Assembly (NCBI RefSeq): GCF_024972775.1
Contig: NZ_CP092282.1
Coordinates: 1,240,001-1,304,000, forward strand
Direction of reading: 5' to 3'
DNA: 64,000 bases
Source: Dehalobacter sp. DCM
Lineage (GTDB): Bacteria; Bacillota; Desulfitobacteriia; Desulfitobacteriales; Syntrophobotulaceae
Shown here: in pieces, positions 52,520-61,162 of the stretch
How positions within the stretch are numbered: the first letter of the stretch is position 1
Layout: each line of letters starts with the position of its first letter
Notes under the pieces: model-generated
The model's input: only the letters and a program-made list of their open reading frames with translations
Told to the model about the DNA's origin: nothing
Databases searched by the model: none
Position numbers and translations under genes: made by a program

Positions 52520-53875
52520 ATGGCAGGTAATGCTAGTGGCGGAGCAACCTATTTTGATGGACATAAAATCAATAATACCCAAAGACGGTTTTTGTGGGTA
52601 ACAGCATTTGTTTATGTTTTTGACCAAATGGACAACGCAACTTTTCAGAATGCAGCTCCGACATTAATGAAGAGATATGGTATTACAGCGCAACAAATCG
52701 GCGATATTAACTTTTATAATTTCTTCGGGGCTTTTATTGGCGCCGTTTTTGGCGGATGGCTTGCGGATAAAATTGGACGTAAAAAAGCTATTCTTACAAC
52801 CGTAAGTGTTTTTTCTCTTGGGTCACTCGGCAATGCAATTTTTACAGTTTATCCTTTAATTGCAGCTTCTCGTTTAATTACCGGTATGGGTTGTATCGCA
52901 ACGGTCGTTATCGCGATGGTGTATATCTCGGAAATGATGCCGTCTGAAAAAAGAGGCCGGTATCAGGCGATCACCATTGCATCAGGGACAATCAGCCTAC
53001 CCTTAATCGGCATGTTTGCTGCTTATATTATTCCTAAAGGTCCGGATAACTGGCGTATTGTTTTTCTCCTTGGAGCTCTTGGAATTATTCTTGTATTCAT
53101 AGGCGCATCATGGTTGCGTGAATCTCCTCGCTGGCTGGTAACCAAAGGCAGAACTGCCGAAGCGGAGAAAATCGTTGAAGAGGTTACGGGAGGAAAATGT
53201 GATTTAAGCCAAGAAGCCGCAAGGATAACCCGAAAGGCCAGTGCCATAGAAGCTTTGAGAGTTATGTTTGGCAAAGGGTATATAAAACGGACGATCGTAT
53301 TGTTTATTTTGACAATCGGCGTAACCGGCGGTTCTATGCTTTTCTTCAACTTCTATTCCACAGCATTGGTGATGGGCGGTATGGCAATGCCGACAGTTCT
53401 GATGGTTATTTCCTTGTCCTTGTGGGGCATTCCAACCGGGGATTTCCTTTCCTCTTTCTATACTGATCTTGGGGGACGGAAATTGCCGTTGTTCATCTGT
53501 ATGGTTGGTCTGGCTGTGACCTATGTCTTAGCTGGGATGACATTAGTACCGGTAATTCTTATAATTGTGATGTTTTTCCAAAAAATCGTCGGCTCAGGCT
53601 GCAATACCATGCTTTGGACTTATCTGGCTGAGTCTTATCCTACTAATGTCAGAACCAATGCAGTCGGTTATATTTTCGGCACGGTACGTTTACTGATTTC
53701 CTTCTGCCAATTGGCAGTACCAGGATTATATGCAGCATACCATTGGATGGGAATCAATATGATCAATGCGGCTATTATTGTAATCCCGGCTGTTGTACTC
53801 CTTGTTTGGGGTGATAAGACAAGTAAGATTTCCCTTGAGGAAGTCAATAAACAAGCCTATTTACAAGCTAAATAG
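52520..53875 (+). CDS. MFS transporter, aromatic-acid type
   Basis: This 451-aa, 12-helix carrier has GGWLADKIGRKKA (about 84-96), AAFVYVFDQMDN-like helix 1 with its conserved Asp, and KGRTAEAEKIVEEVTGGK in the central loop, like aromatic acid:H+ symporters. It is a paralogue of the carriers at 25617 and 61163. ATG 52520 is 11 bases after TGGAGGGA; GTG 52502 overlaps that ribosome site. It lies between the two corrinoid genes and has its own terminator. The likely role is import of the substrate used by the left module. Confidence 0.83.
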   Translation: MAGNASGGATYFDGHKINNTQRRFLWVTAFVYVFDQMDNATFQNAAPTLMKRYGITAQQIGDINFYNFFGAFIGAVFGGWLADKIGRKKAILTTVSVFSLGSLGNAIFTVYPLIAASRLITGMGCIATVVIAMVYISEMMPSEKRGRYQAITIASGTISLPLIGMFAAYIIPKGPDNWRIVFLLGALGIILVFIGASWLRESPRWLVTKGRTAEAEKIVEEVTGGKCDLSQEAARITRKASAIEALRVMFGKGYIKRTIVLFILTIGVTGGSMLFFNFYSTALVMGGMAMPTVLMVISLSLWGIPTGDFLSSFYTDLGGRKLPLFICMVGLAVTYVLAGMTLVPVILIIVMFFQKIVGSGCNTMLWTYLAESYPTNVRTNAVGYIFGTVRLLISFCQLAVPGLYAAYHWMGINMINAAIIVIPAVVLLVWGDKTSKISLEEVNKQAYLQAK

Positions 53876-53906
53876 ATGCTGAGAAGTTAATTAATATAAT
53901 GGTATT

Positions 53907-53956
53907 AGAGCTTGTTCGGAAGTTTCTAAGTGAATATCCAGAATAAGCTCTGTTTT
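53907..53956. terminator. Terminator between convergent MFS and chemoreceptor genes
   Basis: AGAGCTTGTTC (53907-53917) pairs with GAATAAGCTCT (53941-53951), followed by GTTTTAT. Confidence 0.7.
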
Positions 53957-54036
53957 ATTTATAATCTAGAAACGGGAAGCAGAGGGTTTAGTTAAAGCAT
54001 AAAGGAGTGTCATTCTTTATAAAAATGTTGCAGTGC

Positions 54037-54897
54037 TTATGAGTTTGTAGCATCTTTTATAGTCGAAAGTTCAGCTAAGTTTTGTGATTTCTCAGTGACT
54101 TCTTCGATTGCAGCAGTCATTTCTTCCGTAGCAGCGGCTTGAGTCCCTGCAATATCTCCAATATCGGTAATATCGGCTATAATTCCTTCAATCGATTCTT
54201 TCATCTGGGTAAGAATTTGAGTCACGGTTATTGCCGAATCTTTACTTTGGGCAGCGAGTATTCGCATTTCTTCAGCAACGACAGCAAATCCTCTGCCTTG
54301 TTCACCGGCGCGGGCTGCCTCAATGGCAGCATTAAGGCCCAGCAGGTTGGAGTGAGAGGAAATATCTGTGATGGCATCGATTACTTTATTAATTTCTTTT
54401 ATTCTTGTGGCAGTGTCTTGAGCAGAATGAACAACGTAATTAATTTTATTGGAAAGACCTTGCGAACCTGAAGCTATCTCTTGTAAGCCGGCATTCATTT
54501 CTTCAATTGTAGAGGCTAAACCGTGCGATATCTCGGCAATGGCATTCTCTTTCTTCAGGCTCCGTCCTAGGGCTAGACAGCCGATTCGATCTCCGTTTCG
54601 ATTTTTAAGCGGGTATGTGATTGAGATAAATGGAAATCCAAACCTTTCTTTATCGGCAATGCCGAAATAACATTTTCCGCTTTCCACCGTATGAACAAAC
54701 GCGCCAGTGGGCGGTAACGGCTGCCCGACAGGATTTTCTCCGGGAGGAAATTTCATTTCATTACCCGGGTAGTAGTATAAAAAGTGAGTTTTATTTGAGA
54801 TTGTGACCATCAGGTCTTCCTTTAAAATTTCTTTAAGTTGTGAAAAAACTTCCGCATAACACTCCAATAATTGATCGTTATTCAAATCAATAATCAT
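54037..54897 (-). CDS. Soluble methyl-accepting chemotaxis protein
   Basis: This 286-aa chemoreceptor has no membrane helix. An N-terminal sensor domain of about 115 residues (with [20 protein letters not shown] and [17 protein letters not shown]) is followed by a short signalling domain. The domain carries the receptor tip [20 protein letters not shown] and [15 protein letters not shown], which binds CheA and CheW. It is read from a promoter with the same 25-bp box as the catabolic genes, so the cell appears to link catabolism and taxis to one compound. The sensor domain is not one I can name. Confidence 0.87.
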   Translation of the reverse strand: MIIDLNNDQLLECYAEVFSQLKEILKEDLMVTISNKTHFLYYYPGNEMKFPPGENPVGQPLPPTGAFVHTVESGKCYFGIADKERFGFPFISITYPLKNRNGDRIGCLALGRSLKKENAIAEISHGLASTIEEMNAGLQEIASGSQGLSNKINYVVHSAQDTATRIKEINKVIDAITDISSHSNLLGLNAAIEAARAGEQGRGFAVVAEEMRILAAQSKDSAITVTQILTQMKESIEGIIADITDIGDIAGTQAAATEEMTAAIEEVTEKSQNLAELSTIKDATNS

Positions 54898-54983
54898 TTA
54901 GTTTTCCTTCCTTCATTCCATAATTAATAATATTTTGATATGTAGTTAAGGGAATGCTTTGCTAAAAATACTCCAACAATTTA

Positions 54984-55030
54984 ATTATCGGAATGGAACG
55001 AAGGATAGACTAGAAACAAAAATATGTAAC
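54984..55030 (-). promoter_or_regulatory. Promoter with 25-bp island box (site f)
   Basis: On the minus strand the box 55030-55006 starts GTTACA and ends TTGTTTCTAGTCTA. TAGTCT is followed by a 17-base spacer and GATAAT (54989-54984). It reads to the chemoreceptor gene. A weaker related site (GTATCATTTTTTTGTTGC) lies at 55032 in the other orientation. Confidence 0.5.
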
Positions 55031-55112
55031 AGTATCATTTTTTTGTTGCGACTGAAAATTGAAGGATAAACTATATGAGAAATAAAGAACTTATCAACAA
55101 AATATTGAATAC

Positions 55113-55159
55113 GTATCACAATTTTGTTTCTGGACTAAGCGTTTGCAAGTACGCATAAT
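55113..55159 (+). promoter_or_regulatory. Promoter with 25-bp island box (site d)
   Basis: The box 55113-55137 starts GTATCACA and ends TTGTTTCTGGACTA. TGGACT (55131-55136) is followed by exactly 17 bases and CATAAT (55154-55159). The box ends 77 bases before the corrinoid gene start. Confidence 0.65.
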
Positions 55160-55213
55160 AAAAAAGCTTTCAATTAATAACTAATCTATTTATTTATAAG
55201 AAAGGTGATTTTA

Positions 55214-55852
55214 ATGATTCAATTATCAGAAGTAACGTCTGCGGTGGGACAGTTGGATGAAGAAAAATTACTTCAACTACTGAATGATTTTGTTGCGAGC
55301 AACCCTACCGAAGGAGATGCTCAGGCAGTTGTCAATGCCTGTCAACAAGGGATGGCTATCGTCGGTGAACAATTCGAAAGTGGAGAGTATTTTGTCGGAG
55401 ATTTAATCTTCGCGGGGGAATTACTTAGTCAGTCGATTGAAAGCCTGAAACCAATCATTGGAAGTGCAAGTGCCTCGAAAGTTGGCAAAATTGTCCTAGG
55501 AACTGTTGAAGGGGATTTGCATGACATCGGAAAAAACATCTTCAGAAGCATGGCAGAAGCAGCTGGTTTTGAAGTGTTTGATTTGGGAATCGATCAGAAA
55601 CCAAGCACCTTTGTCGAAAAAGTTGAAGAAGTTAAACCGGATGTTATCGGAATGAGCGGAGTATTAACTCTTGCCCTAGAAGCAATGAAAAAGACAGTTG
55701 AAGAACTCAAAAACGCCGGTCTGAGGGATAATGTAAAAATTATTATTGGTGGAAACCCGGTTACTGCTGAAGCATGCAAGCAAATTGGTGCCGATGCTTT
55801 TACGACAAACGCGGCAGAAGGCGTTAAAATATGCCAGGAGTGGCTTAAGTAA
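55214..55852 (+). CDS. Corrinoid (B12-binding) methyltransferase protein, right copy
   Basis: This 212-aa twin of the protein at 51372 has the same B12 motif GDLHDIGKNIF with His as the lower cobalt ligand. Differences are mainly in the helical cap (SNPTEGDAQ against GGPTEEEAQ) and near residue 90. ATG 55214 follows AAAGGTG; the frame opens 9 bases earlier. It carries a box promoter and a terminator, so it is expressed as a separate unit in parallel with the right molybdo-UroD operon, which has its own copy of the box. Confidence 0.9.
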   Translation: MIQLSEVTSAVGQLDEEKLLQLLNDFVASNPTEGDAQAVVNACQQGMAIVGEQFESGEYFVGDLIFAGELLSQSIESLKPIIGSASASKVGKIVLGTVEGDLHDIGKNIFRSMAEAAGFEVFDLGIDQKPSTFVEKVEEVKPDVIGMSGVLTLALEAMKKTVEELKNAGLRDNVKIIIGGNPVTAEACKQIGADAFTTNAAEGVKICQEWLK

Positions 55853-55929
55853 ATTACGATATAATGGGAATGCCCTTAATATTTGTTGAAATGGGTACTT
55901 AGCAGAGATAGGAAGGATTATCAAATTTT

Positions 55930-55967
55930 AGCCCAGATTTTTAGAACAAAAATCCGGGCTTTGATTA
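55930..55967 (+). terminator. Terminator of the right corrinoid gene
   Basis: AGCCCAGATTTTT and AAAAATCCGGGCT form a 13-base stem with one mismatch, followed by TTGATTATT. Confidence 0.7.
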
Positions 55968-56000
55968 TTCTTCGTCATAAAACAATAAAAAATTGTTATA

Positions 56001-56047
56001 GTATCACTATTTTGTTTCTGGACGAAGTTTTCAGTAAAAACCATAAT
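56001..56047 (+). promoter_or_regulatory. Promoter with 25-bp island box (site e)
   Basis: The box 56001-56025 starts GTATCACT and ends TTGTTTCTGGACGA. TGGACG (56019-56024) is followed by exactly 17 bases and CATAAT (56042-56047). It reads to the right molybdoenzyme operon, 70 bases before the start codon. Confidence 0.65.
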
Positions 56048-56095
56048 AGGTGATGTTGAAATTTCATCGTAAATTATGTGAAAGGAGCAATTTTT

Positions 56096-58669
56096 TTGTC
56101 AGAAATTAAAACAACAATCAAAACGTTAGGTTTCTGTGGTCCGTGTACAGCCTCCGATCCAGCGGAAATTGACGTCAAAGATGGAAGACTACTTCGGACA
56201 CGGCCGTTTAGTTACACTGAGCACGCTCCGAAAGAGGGATTGAACACCTGGAGCATTAAAGCACGTGGCAAGGAATTTAAGGCTAAAGAGAAGTCCGAAA
56301 TTACCCCGTTTGCGCTGGCCTATAAACAGCGTGTTTATTCCCCAAATCGAATTTTATATCCGATGAAGCGGGTGGATTTTGATCCCAATGGGGAAAGAAA
56401 CATCCAAAATCGCGGTAAATCTAAATATGTACGTATTTCCTGGGATGAGGCGACTGAGATTATTGCCAAAGAAGTATTGCGGATCAAAGAAAAGTACGGG
56501 ATGAATTCAATTTTTGTGCAGTCGGACGGACACCATGCAGTCAAGATGATCCATGGACCCCGCGGAACGGAAGGAGCCATGCTGGATGCGTTAGGCGGAT
56601 ACACGTTACAAGCACGCAATGCGGACAGCTGGGAAGGTTGGTATTGGGGTGCCAAGCACATGTGGGGGCAAGACCCTATCGGACAAGGCGATCAAAATAA
56701 TTTATTTCACGATGTAGCTAAGAACTCTGATATGGTTTTGTTTTGGGGCTGCGATGTTGTTACGACTCCCTGGGGCTGGGGAGGACATTTTCCAAGCCGT
56801 TACTGTTTCTTTTTACGGGATATCGGTGTACGTCAGGTCTATGTATGTCCGGATGTTAACTATGGCTGTGCTGTGCACGCCAACAAGTGGCTGCCTGTTT
56901 TGCCTAATACGGATTCAGCCCTACAATTAGCTATTGCCCATACTTGGATCAAAGAAGATCTCTATGATAAAGAATATATTAAGACCCATGCCGTCGGTTT
57001 TGAATACTTTGAAAATCAGGTAATGGGACTGGACGACGGCATTCCCAAAACGCCGGAATGGGCTGAGGCTATCTGCGGCATACCGGCACGGCAAATCAAG
57101 GCGTTGGCCCGTTCGTGGGCGAAACAAAATACAACGATTGCGCACTGCAATGGTGGGTCTTTCATTCGTTCTACGTATTCGCATGAACCAGCGCGGCTTG
57201 AAGTGGCTCTTCTAGGCATGCAAGCATTGGGTAAGCCCGGACGTAACCAGATGAAAATGATGGAGTATCAAATTTTCAGTATGGATTCGCAGATGCCTGC
57301 TCCGCGTTCGAAATTTATTCCCACTCTCGGCTCTATTTTATTCCCATACCGAGCAAATCAGAGGGAATCGTTAGTTCCGGAAACACTGGTACCGGAAGCA
57401 CTTGCTGGAGATTATTCCCATGAAAATCCGCTTACTTGGCATGGGTGTACAGTTGCCGGTACTCCGGTAGAAGATCAATTCAGAAAATTAACGTATCCGG
57501 TTGAAGGCTCTGAAAGAATTCACATGGTTTGGACGGATTCCCCTAAATGGACATCTTCCTGGAATGGCGGCTTCAAGTTTATAGATGCGCTTCATAGCGA
57601 GCATATCGAATTTGTTGTAGCCCAGCATATTTGGATGGAAGATGATTGCTTGTTTGCAGATGTTATCCTACCGATTAATACAAAATTTGAAGAATATGAT
57701 ATTAACGCAGATATTGGCTCCGGCAACTACAACACGTTGGTATTGGAGGAACAATCCATCGAGCCTTTGGGTGAGTCGAAAAGCGACTATGAATCGACTC
57801 TGGTGATAGCGGAGAAGCTGGGTGTTCTGAGTGCGGTTTCCAAGAATGAAACAATAGAAGATAAAATCAAAAAAGGTTTTGAAAACTCTGGTGTACAGGA
57901 CTATATGAGCTTTGAAGAGTTCAAAGAGAAGAAGTGTTATGTTGTCCCAGCCGCAGATAATTGGGAAGGGGATTTCGCAGGATTCTATCCGTTTTATATT
58001 GATCCGGAGAGTTTCCCGTTGACGACCCCGAGCGGATTTATCGAATATTATTCCGAGCGCCTGGCAAAATATTTCCCGGATGATGATGAGCGCGGTCCTT
58101 ACCCGAAATGGATCGAGAAAGGTGAATCCCATCCGGATGAACGGCTGACCACACCGCGGGCTGAAAATTACCCGTTCTTACTCGTATCCAACCACCCACA
58201 TTGGCGGCTCCATTCCCAGCTTGATGACTGCGCTTGGTTCCGGGAGGTCAAGACGTGTAAAGTGAAAGGTCCTGACGGCTATGCTTATGAACCGGTCTGG
58301 ATCAATCCGCTGGATGCACAAAAGCTCGGTGTAAAATCAGGAGATATTGTCAAGATTTTCAATGAACGTGGGTGGGTACTCGGTGGAGCTTATGTCACCG
58401 AGAGAATTCGGCCCAGTACCGTTCTTCAGGATCATGGAGCCCGAATTGACCCGATTGTCCTGGGGGAAAGTGACAGGGGGGGATCGAATAACCTGATTGC
58501 GCCCAAAACGATTATTTCTAAGAATTGTGCTGGTGAAGTCACCAGCGGTTATTTGGTAGGTATCGAGAAGGTTGATGTTTTTGAATTAGCTAAGCAATAC
58601 CCTGAGGCTTTCTCCCGCAAGTATGATCCGGAGACAGGCGTTGTTATCGATGCTTGGCTCGCAAAATAG
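56096..58669 (+). CDS. Molybdopterin oxidoreductase, hydroxytransferase-like large subunit (right module)
   Basis: This 857-aa cytoplasmic molybdoenzyme has the same plan as those at 40479 and 43979: DPNGERNIQNRG, YVRISWDEATEI, a His at about 146 (SDGHHAVK), and NADSWEGWYWGAKHMWGQ with the Mo-ligand Ser at about 178. DRGGSNNLIAP lies near the end. It starts at TTG 56096 behind AAAGGAG, with GTG 56078 as the frame's first codon. It is the first gene of an operon with the Fe-S subunit, UroD-type protein and small acidic protein. The middle part (430-560) is the most diverged from the left copies, which suggests another substrate. Confidence 0.86.
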   Translation: MSEIKTTIKTLGFCGPCTASDPAEIDVKDGRLLRTRPFSYTEHAPKEGLNTWSIKARGKEFKAKEKSEITPFALAYKQRVYSPNRILYPMKRVDFDPNGERNIQNRGKSKYVRISWDEATEIIAKEVLRIKEKYGMNSIFVQSDGHHAVKMIHGPRGTEGAMLDALGGYTLQARNADSWEGWYWGAKHMWGQDPIGQGDQNNLFHDVAKNSDMVLFWGCDVVTTPWGWGGHFPSRYCFFLRDIGVRQVYVCPDVNYGCAVHANKWLPVLPNTDSALQLAIAHTWIKEDLYDKEYIKTHAVGFEYFENQVMGLDDGIPKTPEWAEAICGIPARQIKALARSWAKQNTTIAHCNGGSFIRSTYSHEPARLEVALLGMQALGKPGRNQMKMMEYQIFSMDSQMPAPRSKFIPTLGSILFPYRANQRESLVPETLVPEALAGDYSHENPLTWHGCTVAGTPVEDQFRKLTYPVEGSERIHMVWTDSPKWTSSWNGGFKFIDALHSEHIEFVVAQHIWMEDDCLFADVILPINTKFEEYDINADIGSGNYNTLVLEEQSIEPLGESKSDYESTLVIAEKLGVLSAVSKNETIEDKIKKGFENSGVQDYMSFEEFKEKKCYVVPAADNWEGDFAGFYPFYIDPESFPLTTPSGFIEYYSERLAKYFPDDDERGPYPKWIEKGESHPDERLTTPRAENYPFLLVSNHPHWRLHSQLDDCAWFREVKTCKVKGPDGYAYEPVWINPLDAQKLGVKSGDIVKIFNERGWVLGGAYVTERIRPSTVLQDHGARIDPIVLGESDRGGSNNLIAPKTIISKNCAGEVTSGYLVGIEKVDVFELAKQYPEAFSRKYDPETGVVIDAWLAK

Positions 58670-58679
58670 GAGGAGCAAG

Positions 58680-59489
58680 ATGAAAGTATTTATATTTGAC
58701 GCTGAACGCTGTAATGGTTGTTACGGGTGCCAGGTGGCCTGCAAAGATGAGCATGTCGGTAATGATTGGATGCCTTACGCTAAACCCCAACCGAATACGG
58801 GTCAATTCTGGCTGAAGGTTAAGGAAAAAGATCATGGCCAGGTTCCAAAAGTTTTTGTTGAATACACTCCCTGGTTATGTATGCACTGCGATCAGCCGGC
58901 ATGTCAGCAGGCTGCACCGGACGCAGTGTATAAACGGGAAGACGGTTTGGTCATTATTGATCCGGTAAAGTCAGAAGGCAAACGCGAACTGGCAGCATCC
59001 TGCCCGTACGGTGCTATTTACTGGAACGAGGAACTTAAAATTGCCCAGAAATGTACTGGATGCGCGCATCTCGTTGATGAAGGGAAAATACCTCACTGTG
59101 TTGATCTTTGTGCTACGGGCGGACTTAGCTTCGGTGAGGAAGCAGATTTTGCCGAGGAAATCGCCAAGGCAGAAATCATGCTGCCAGAAAGTGATTGCCG
59201 ACCGCGCGTTTACTATTTGAACCTGCCTAAACTATTCCTGGCTGGTGAAGTATGGGATCCCAGTACAAACGATATCATTGAGGGCGCTTCCATCAGTCTT
59301 GTTACGCCCGAAGGGAAAACTTATCAAACCAGCACCGACGATTTCGGGGACTTTTGGTTTAGAAAACTTAATAGGGGGGTATATTCCCTTAAAATTGAGG
59401 CGCAAGGCTTTGAGACTGTGGAAAAATCAGGGATTGAACTGAGCGAGAGTCTGAATATTGGAGATTTTCCGTTGAAAAAGTTAAGCTAA
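58680..59489 (+). CDS. Fe-S subunit of the right hydroxytransferase-like molybdoenzyme
   Basis: This 269-aa subunit matches the left copy at 43173 throughout. It has CNGCYGCQVACKDEH, CMHCDQPAC, CPYGAIYW and CTGCAHLV...CVDLC for three [4Fe-4S] clusters, then a C-terminal beta-domain (GASISLVTPEG, TDDFGDFWFRKLNRGVYSL). ATG 58680 follows AGGAGGAG, 10 bases after the large subunit stop codon. The frame opens upstream inside the large subunit gene, but that part is not conserved. It transfers electrons to or stabilises the molybdenum subunit. Confidence 0.88.
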   Translation: MKVFIFDAERCNGCYGCQVACKDEHVGNDWMPYAKPQPNTGQFWLKVKEKDHGQVPKVFVEYTPWLCMHCDQPACQQAAPDAVYKREDGLVIIDPVKSEGKRELAASCPYGAIYWNEELKIAQKCTGCAHLVDEGKIPHCVDLCATGGLSFGEEADFAEEIAKAEIMLPESDCRPRVYYLNLPKLFLAGEVWDPSTNDIIEGASISLVTPEGKTYQTSTDDFGDFWFRKLNRGVYSLKIEAQGFETVEKSGIELSESLNIGDFPLKKLS

Positions 59490-59540
59490 AGTTGTGTTAA
59501 AATCACATTAAGATATCAAAATCGTAAGGGGGTTCCGAAC

Positions 59541-60722
59541 GTGGATTCAAATTCTTTGTACAAAGAAAGAGAACAAAATTTATTTGATGCAACCAGTTTT
59601 AGGGAGCCTAAAAAAGTGCCCGTCGGCATGGAGTTTGTTTATTGGCCGTTTACGTATGCCGGAGTCACGTATAAGGAGGTTGAGCATGATCCAAAGCTTA
59701 CCGCTGAAAAGTTTCTCAAATTTCTAGATGATATTTGTCTGGACTATATTTGGGCAGGCGGAACGTTGCCCTATCCGTATAAAGCTTTTCAGGCCCTGGG
59801 CTGTGATAATTTTTACTTGGCTAATGACGATACAACAGTTGCCCACGCCCAGGTCGCTGACGTTTATATGAAAGACGAAGACTATGACGAGTTGATCAGG
59901 GATCCACATGAATTTTTAGAGGAGACCTTTCTTAAAAGTAGAATTCCTGCTTTTCAAGAAGAACGAAAAGAAGATGCTTATGCAGCCGTCAAAAACAGTA
60001 TGGTTGAATTTAAAAAATTCATGGACACCAATGACTTGATTAAACAGGGCTTTAATGACAAATCGTTGTATACGCTCTGCAATTTCCCCCTGATCTACAC
60101 CGCGCCGTTGAAAGTTATTTTTGATAAGTTAAGAGGCATGAAGGATACGTTGATCGATCTGCGCAGGAGACCGGCCAAGGTCAAAGCAGCCTGTGACAAA
60201 ATGTTTGAACAGGATATGGCAGCCCTCAGAATAACGCCAGAGGATGTAGCCAAGATCCCGGGTCTTAAAGTCGGAATGACCGGTTATCACGTTGAATGTT
60301 TCTTAAATGGAAAACAATTTGATGAATATTTTATGGAACCTTTTCTCAAAATGTATGAACCCTATATGAAAGCCGGCTTGAAGTTTTTCCTGAAGGGTGA
60401 AGGGAAGTTTCTCAACACCATAGAGCGATATCGCCAGACGCCCAAAGGAAGCATGATCATCATGCTCGAGGAAGATGATCCGTTTGAAGCACATAAACTT
60501 ATTGGTGATTGGTGTACGCTGGCCGTTGGAATAACAGCTAACTTATTAAAGTATGGGACAAAACAGGAATGTATCGACTACGTTAAAAAATGCTTTGACA
60601 CGTTTGCTCCAGGCGGAGGGTTTATCTTCATGCAGGACAGACCTTTGCTCAGTGCACAGGATGCCAAAACCGAAAATGTTTTGGCAGTTTATGAATTTGC
60701 GAATGACTACGGTAAAAAATAA
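59541..60722 (+). CDS. UroD-fold methyltransferase-like protein (390-aa type), right copy
   Basis: This 393-aa paralogue of the protein at 47161 shares the start (FREPKKVPVGMEFVYWPFTY), LRGMKDTLIDLRRRPAKVKA, KFFLKGEGKFLNTIERYRQ and KKCFDTFAPGGGF. Like that copy it lacks the zinc His-x-Cys segment. It starts at GTG 59541 behind AAGGGGG and lies between the Fe-S subunit gene and the small acidic protein gene, so all four belong to one operon. The fixed link with the molybdoenzyme suggests that it works on the same substrate rather than as a general methyltransferase. Confidence 0.8.
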   Translation: MDSNSLYKEREQNLFDATSFREPKKVPVGMEFVYWPFTYAGVTYKEVEHDPKLTAEKFLKFLDDICLDYIWAGGTLPYPYKAFQALGCDNFYLANDDTTVAHAQVADVYMKDEDYDELIRDPHEFLEETFLKSRIPAFQEERKEDAYAAVKNSMVEFKKFMDTNDLIKQGFNDKSLYTLCNFPLIYTAPLKVIFDKLRGMKDTLIDLRRRPAKVKAACDKMFEQDMAALRITPEDVAKIPGLKVGMTGYHVECFLNGKQFDEYFMEPFLKMYEPYMKAGLKFFLKGEGKFLNTIERYRQTPKGSMIIMLEEDDPFEAHKLIGDWCTLAVGITANLLKYGTKQECIDYVKKCFDTFAPGGGFIFMQDRPLLSAQDAKTENVLAVYEFANDYGKK

Positions 60723-60739
60723 GAAAGGAACAGTTAAAA

Positions 60740-60958
60740 ATGACAAAAGAAAACTATACTGTTGCTGAATTATTAGCCATGCTTCAGGAAGATGATTCCT
60801 GGGAAAAGGATCCGGATAAGAGGGCTAAGCTGGTCCAAGCCTATCGGATGCGTTTATCTGTACCGTCTGGGTTAAAATCCAATCTTAGCAATGCAATGGG
60901 GCAAACATCGAGTGGTCAACACAGGGACAAGTTGGATAACAACGAGAATCACAATTAG
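60740..60958 (+). CDS. 72-aa acidic protein conserved next to the 390-aa UroD-type protein
   Basis: This short protein begins MTKENYTVAELLAMLQED then DSWEKDPDKRAKLVQAYRMR and LSVPSG. It matches the 46-aa protein at 47004 in that region and adds a polar tail of 26 residues rich in Asn, Gln and His. An AAGAAAGGAAC ribosome site and an 17-base gap place it directly behind the UroD-type gene. Its role is unknown; the repeated position argues for a physical or functional link with the UroD-type protein. Confidence 0.72.
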   Translation: MTKENYTVAELLAMLQEDDSWEKDPDKRAKLVQAYRMRLSVPSGLKSNLSNAMGQTSSGQHRDKLDNNENHN

Positions 60959-60973
60959 AAAATTTACTATACC

Positions 60974-61013
60974 AGAAATACCTTCATTGATCATTATCAC
61001 TGAAGGTATTTCT
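60974..61013 (+). terminator. Terminator of the right module
   Basis: AGAAATACCTTCA and TGAAGGTATTTCT form a perfect 13-bp stem 15 bases after the small gene's stop codon. The T run is weak (ACTT). Confidence 0.75.
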
Positions 61014-61162
61014 ACTTGAGAATAGAAAATCCATAAGATTTGAAAAAATGCCAAAACCAATATTCAACATCAAAATGAATCCGACTACTAATCACGTTGA
61101 ATTGATTATAGTAAACCAAATGATACGATTTGAAACATCATTGGGATAAAGGAGTGTTCATA

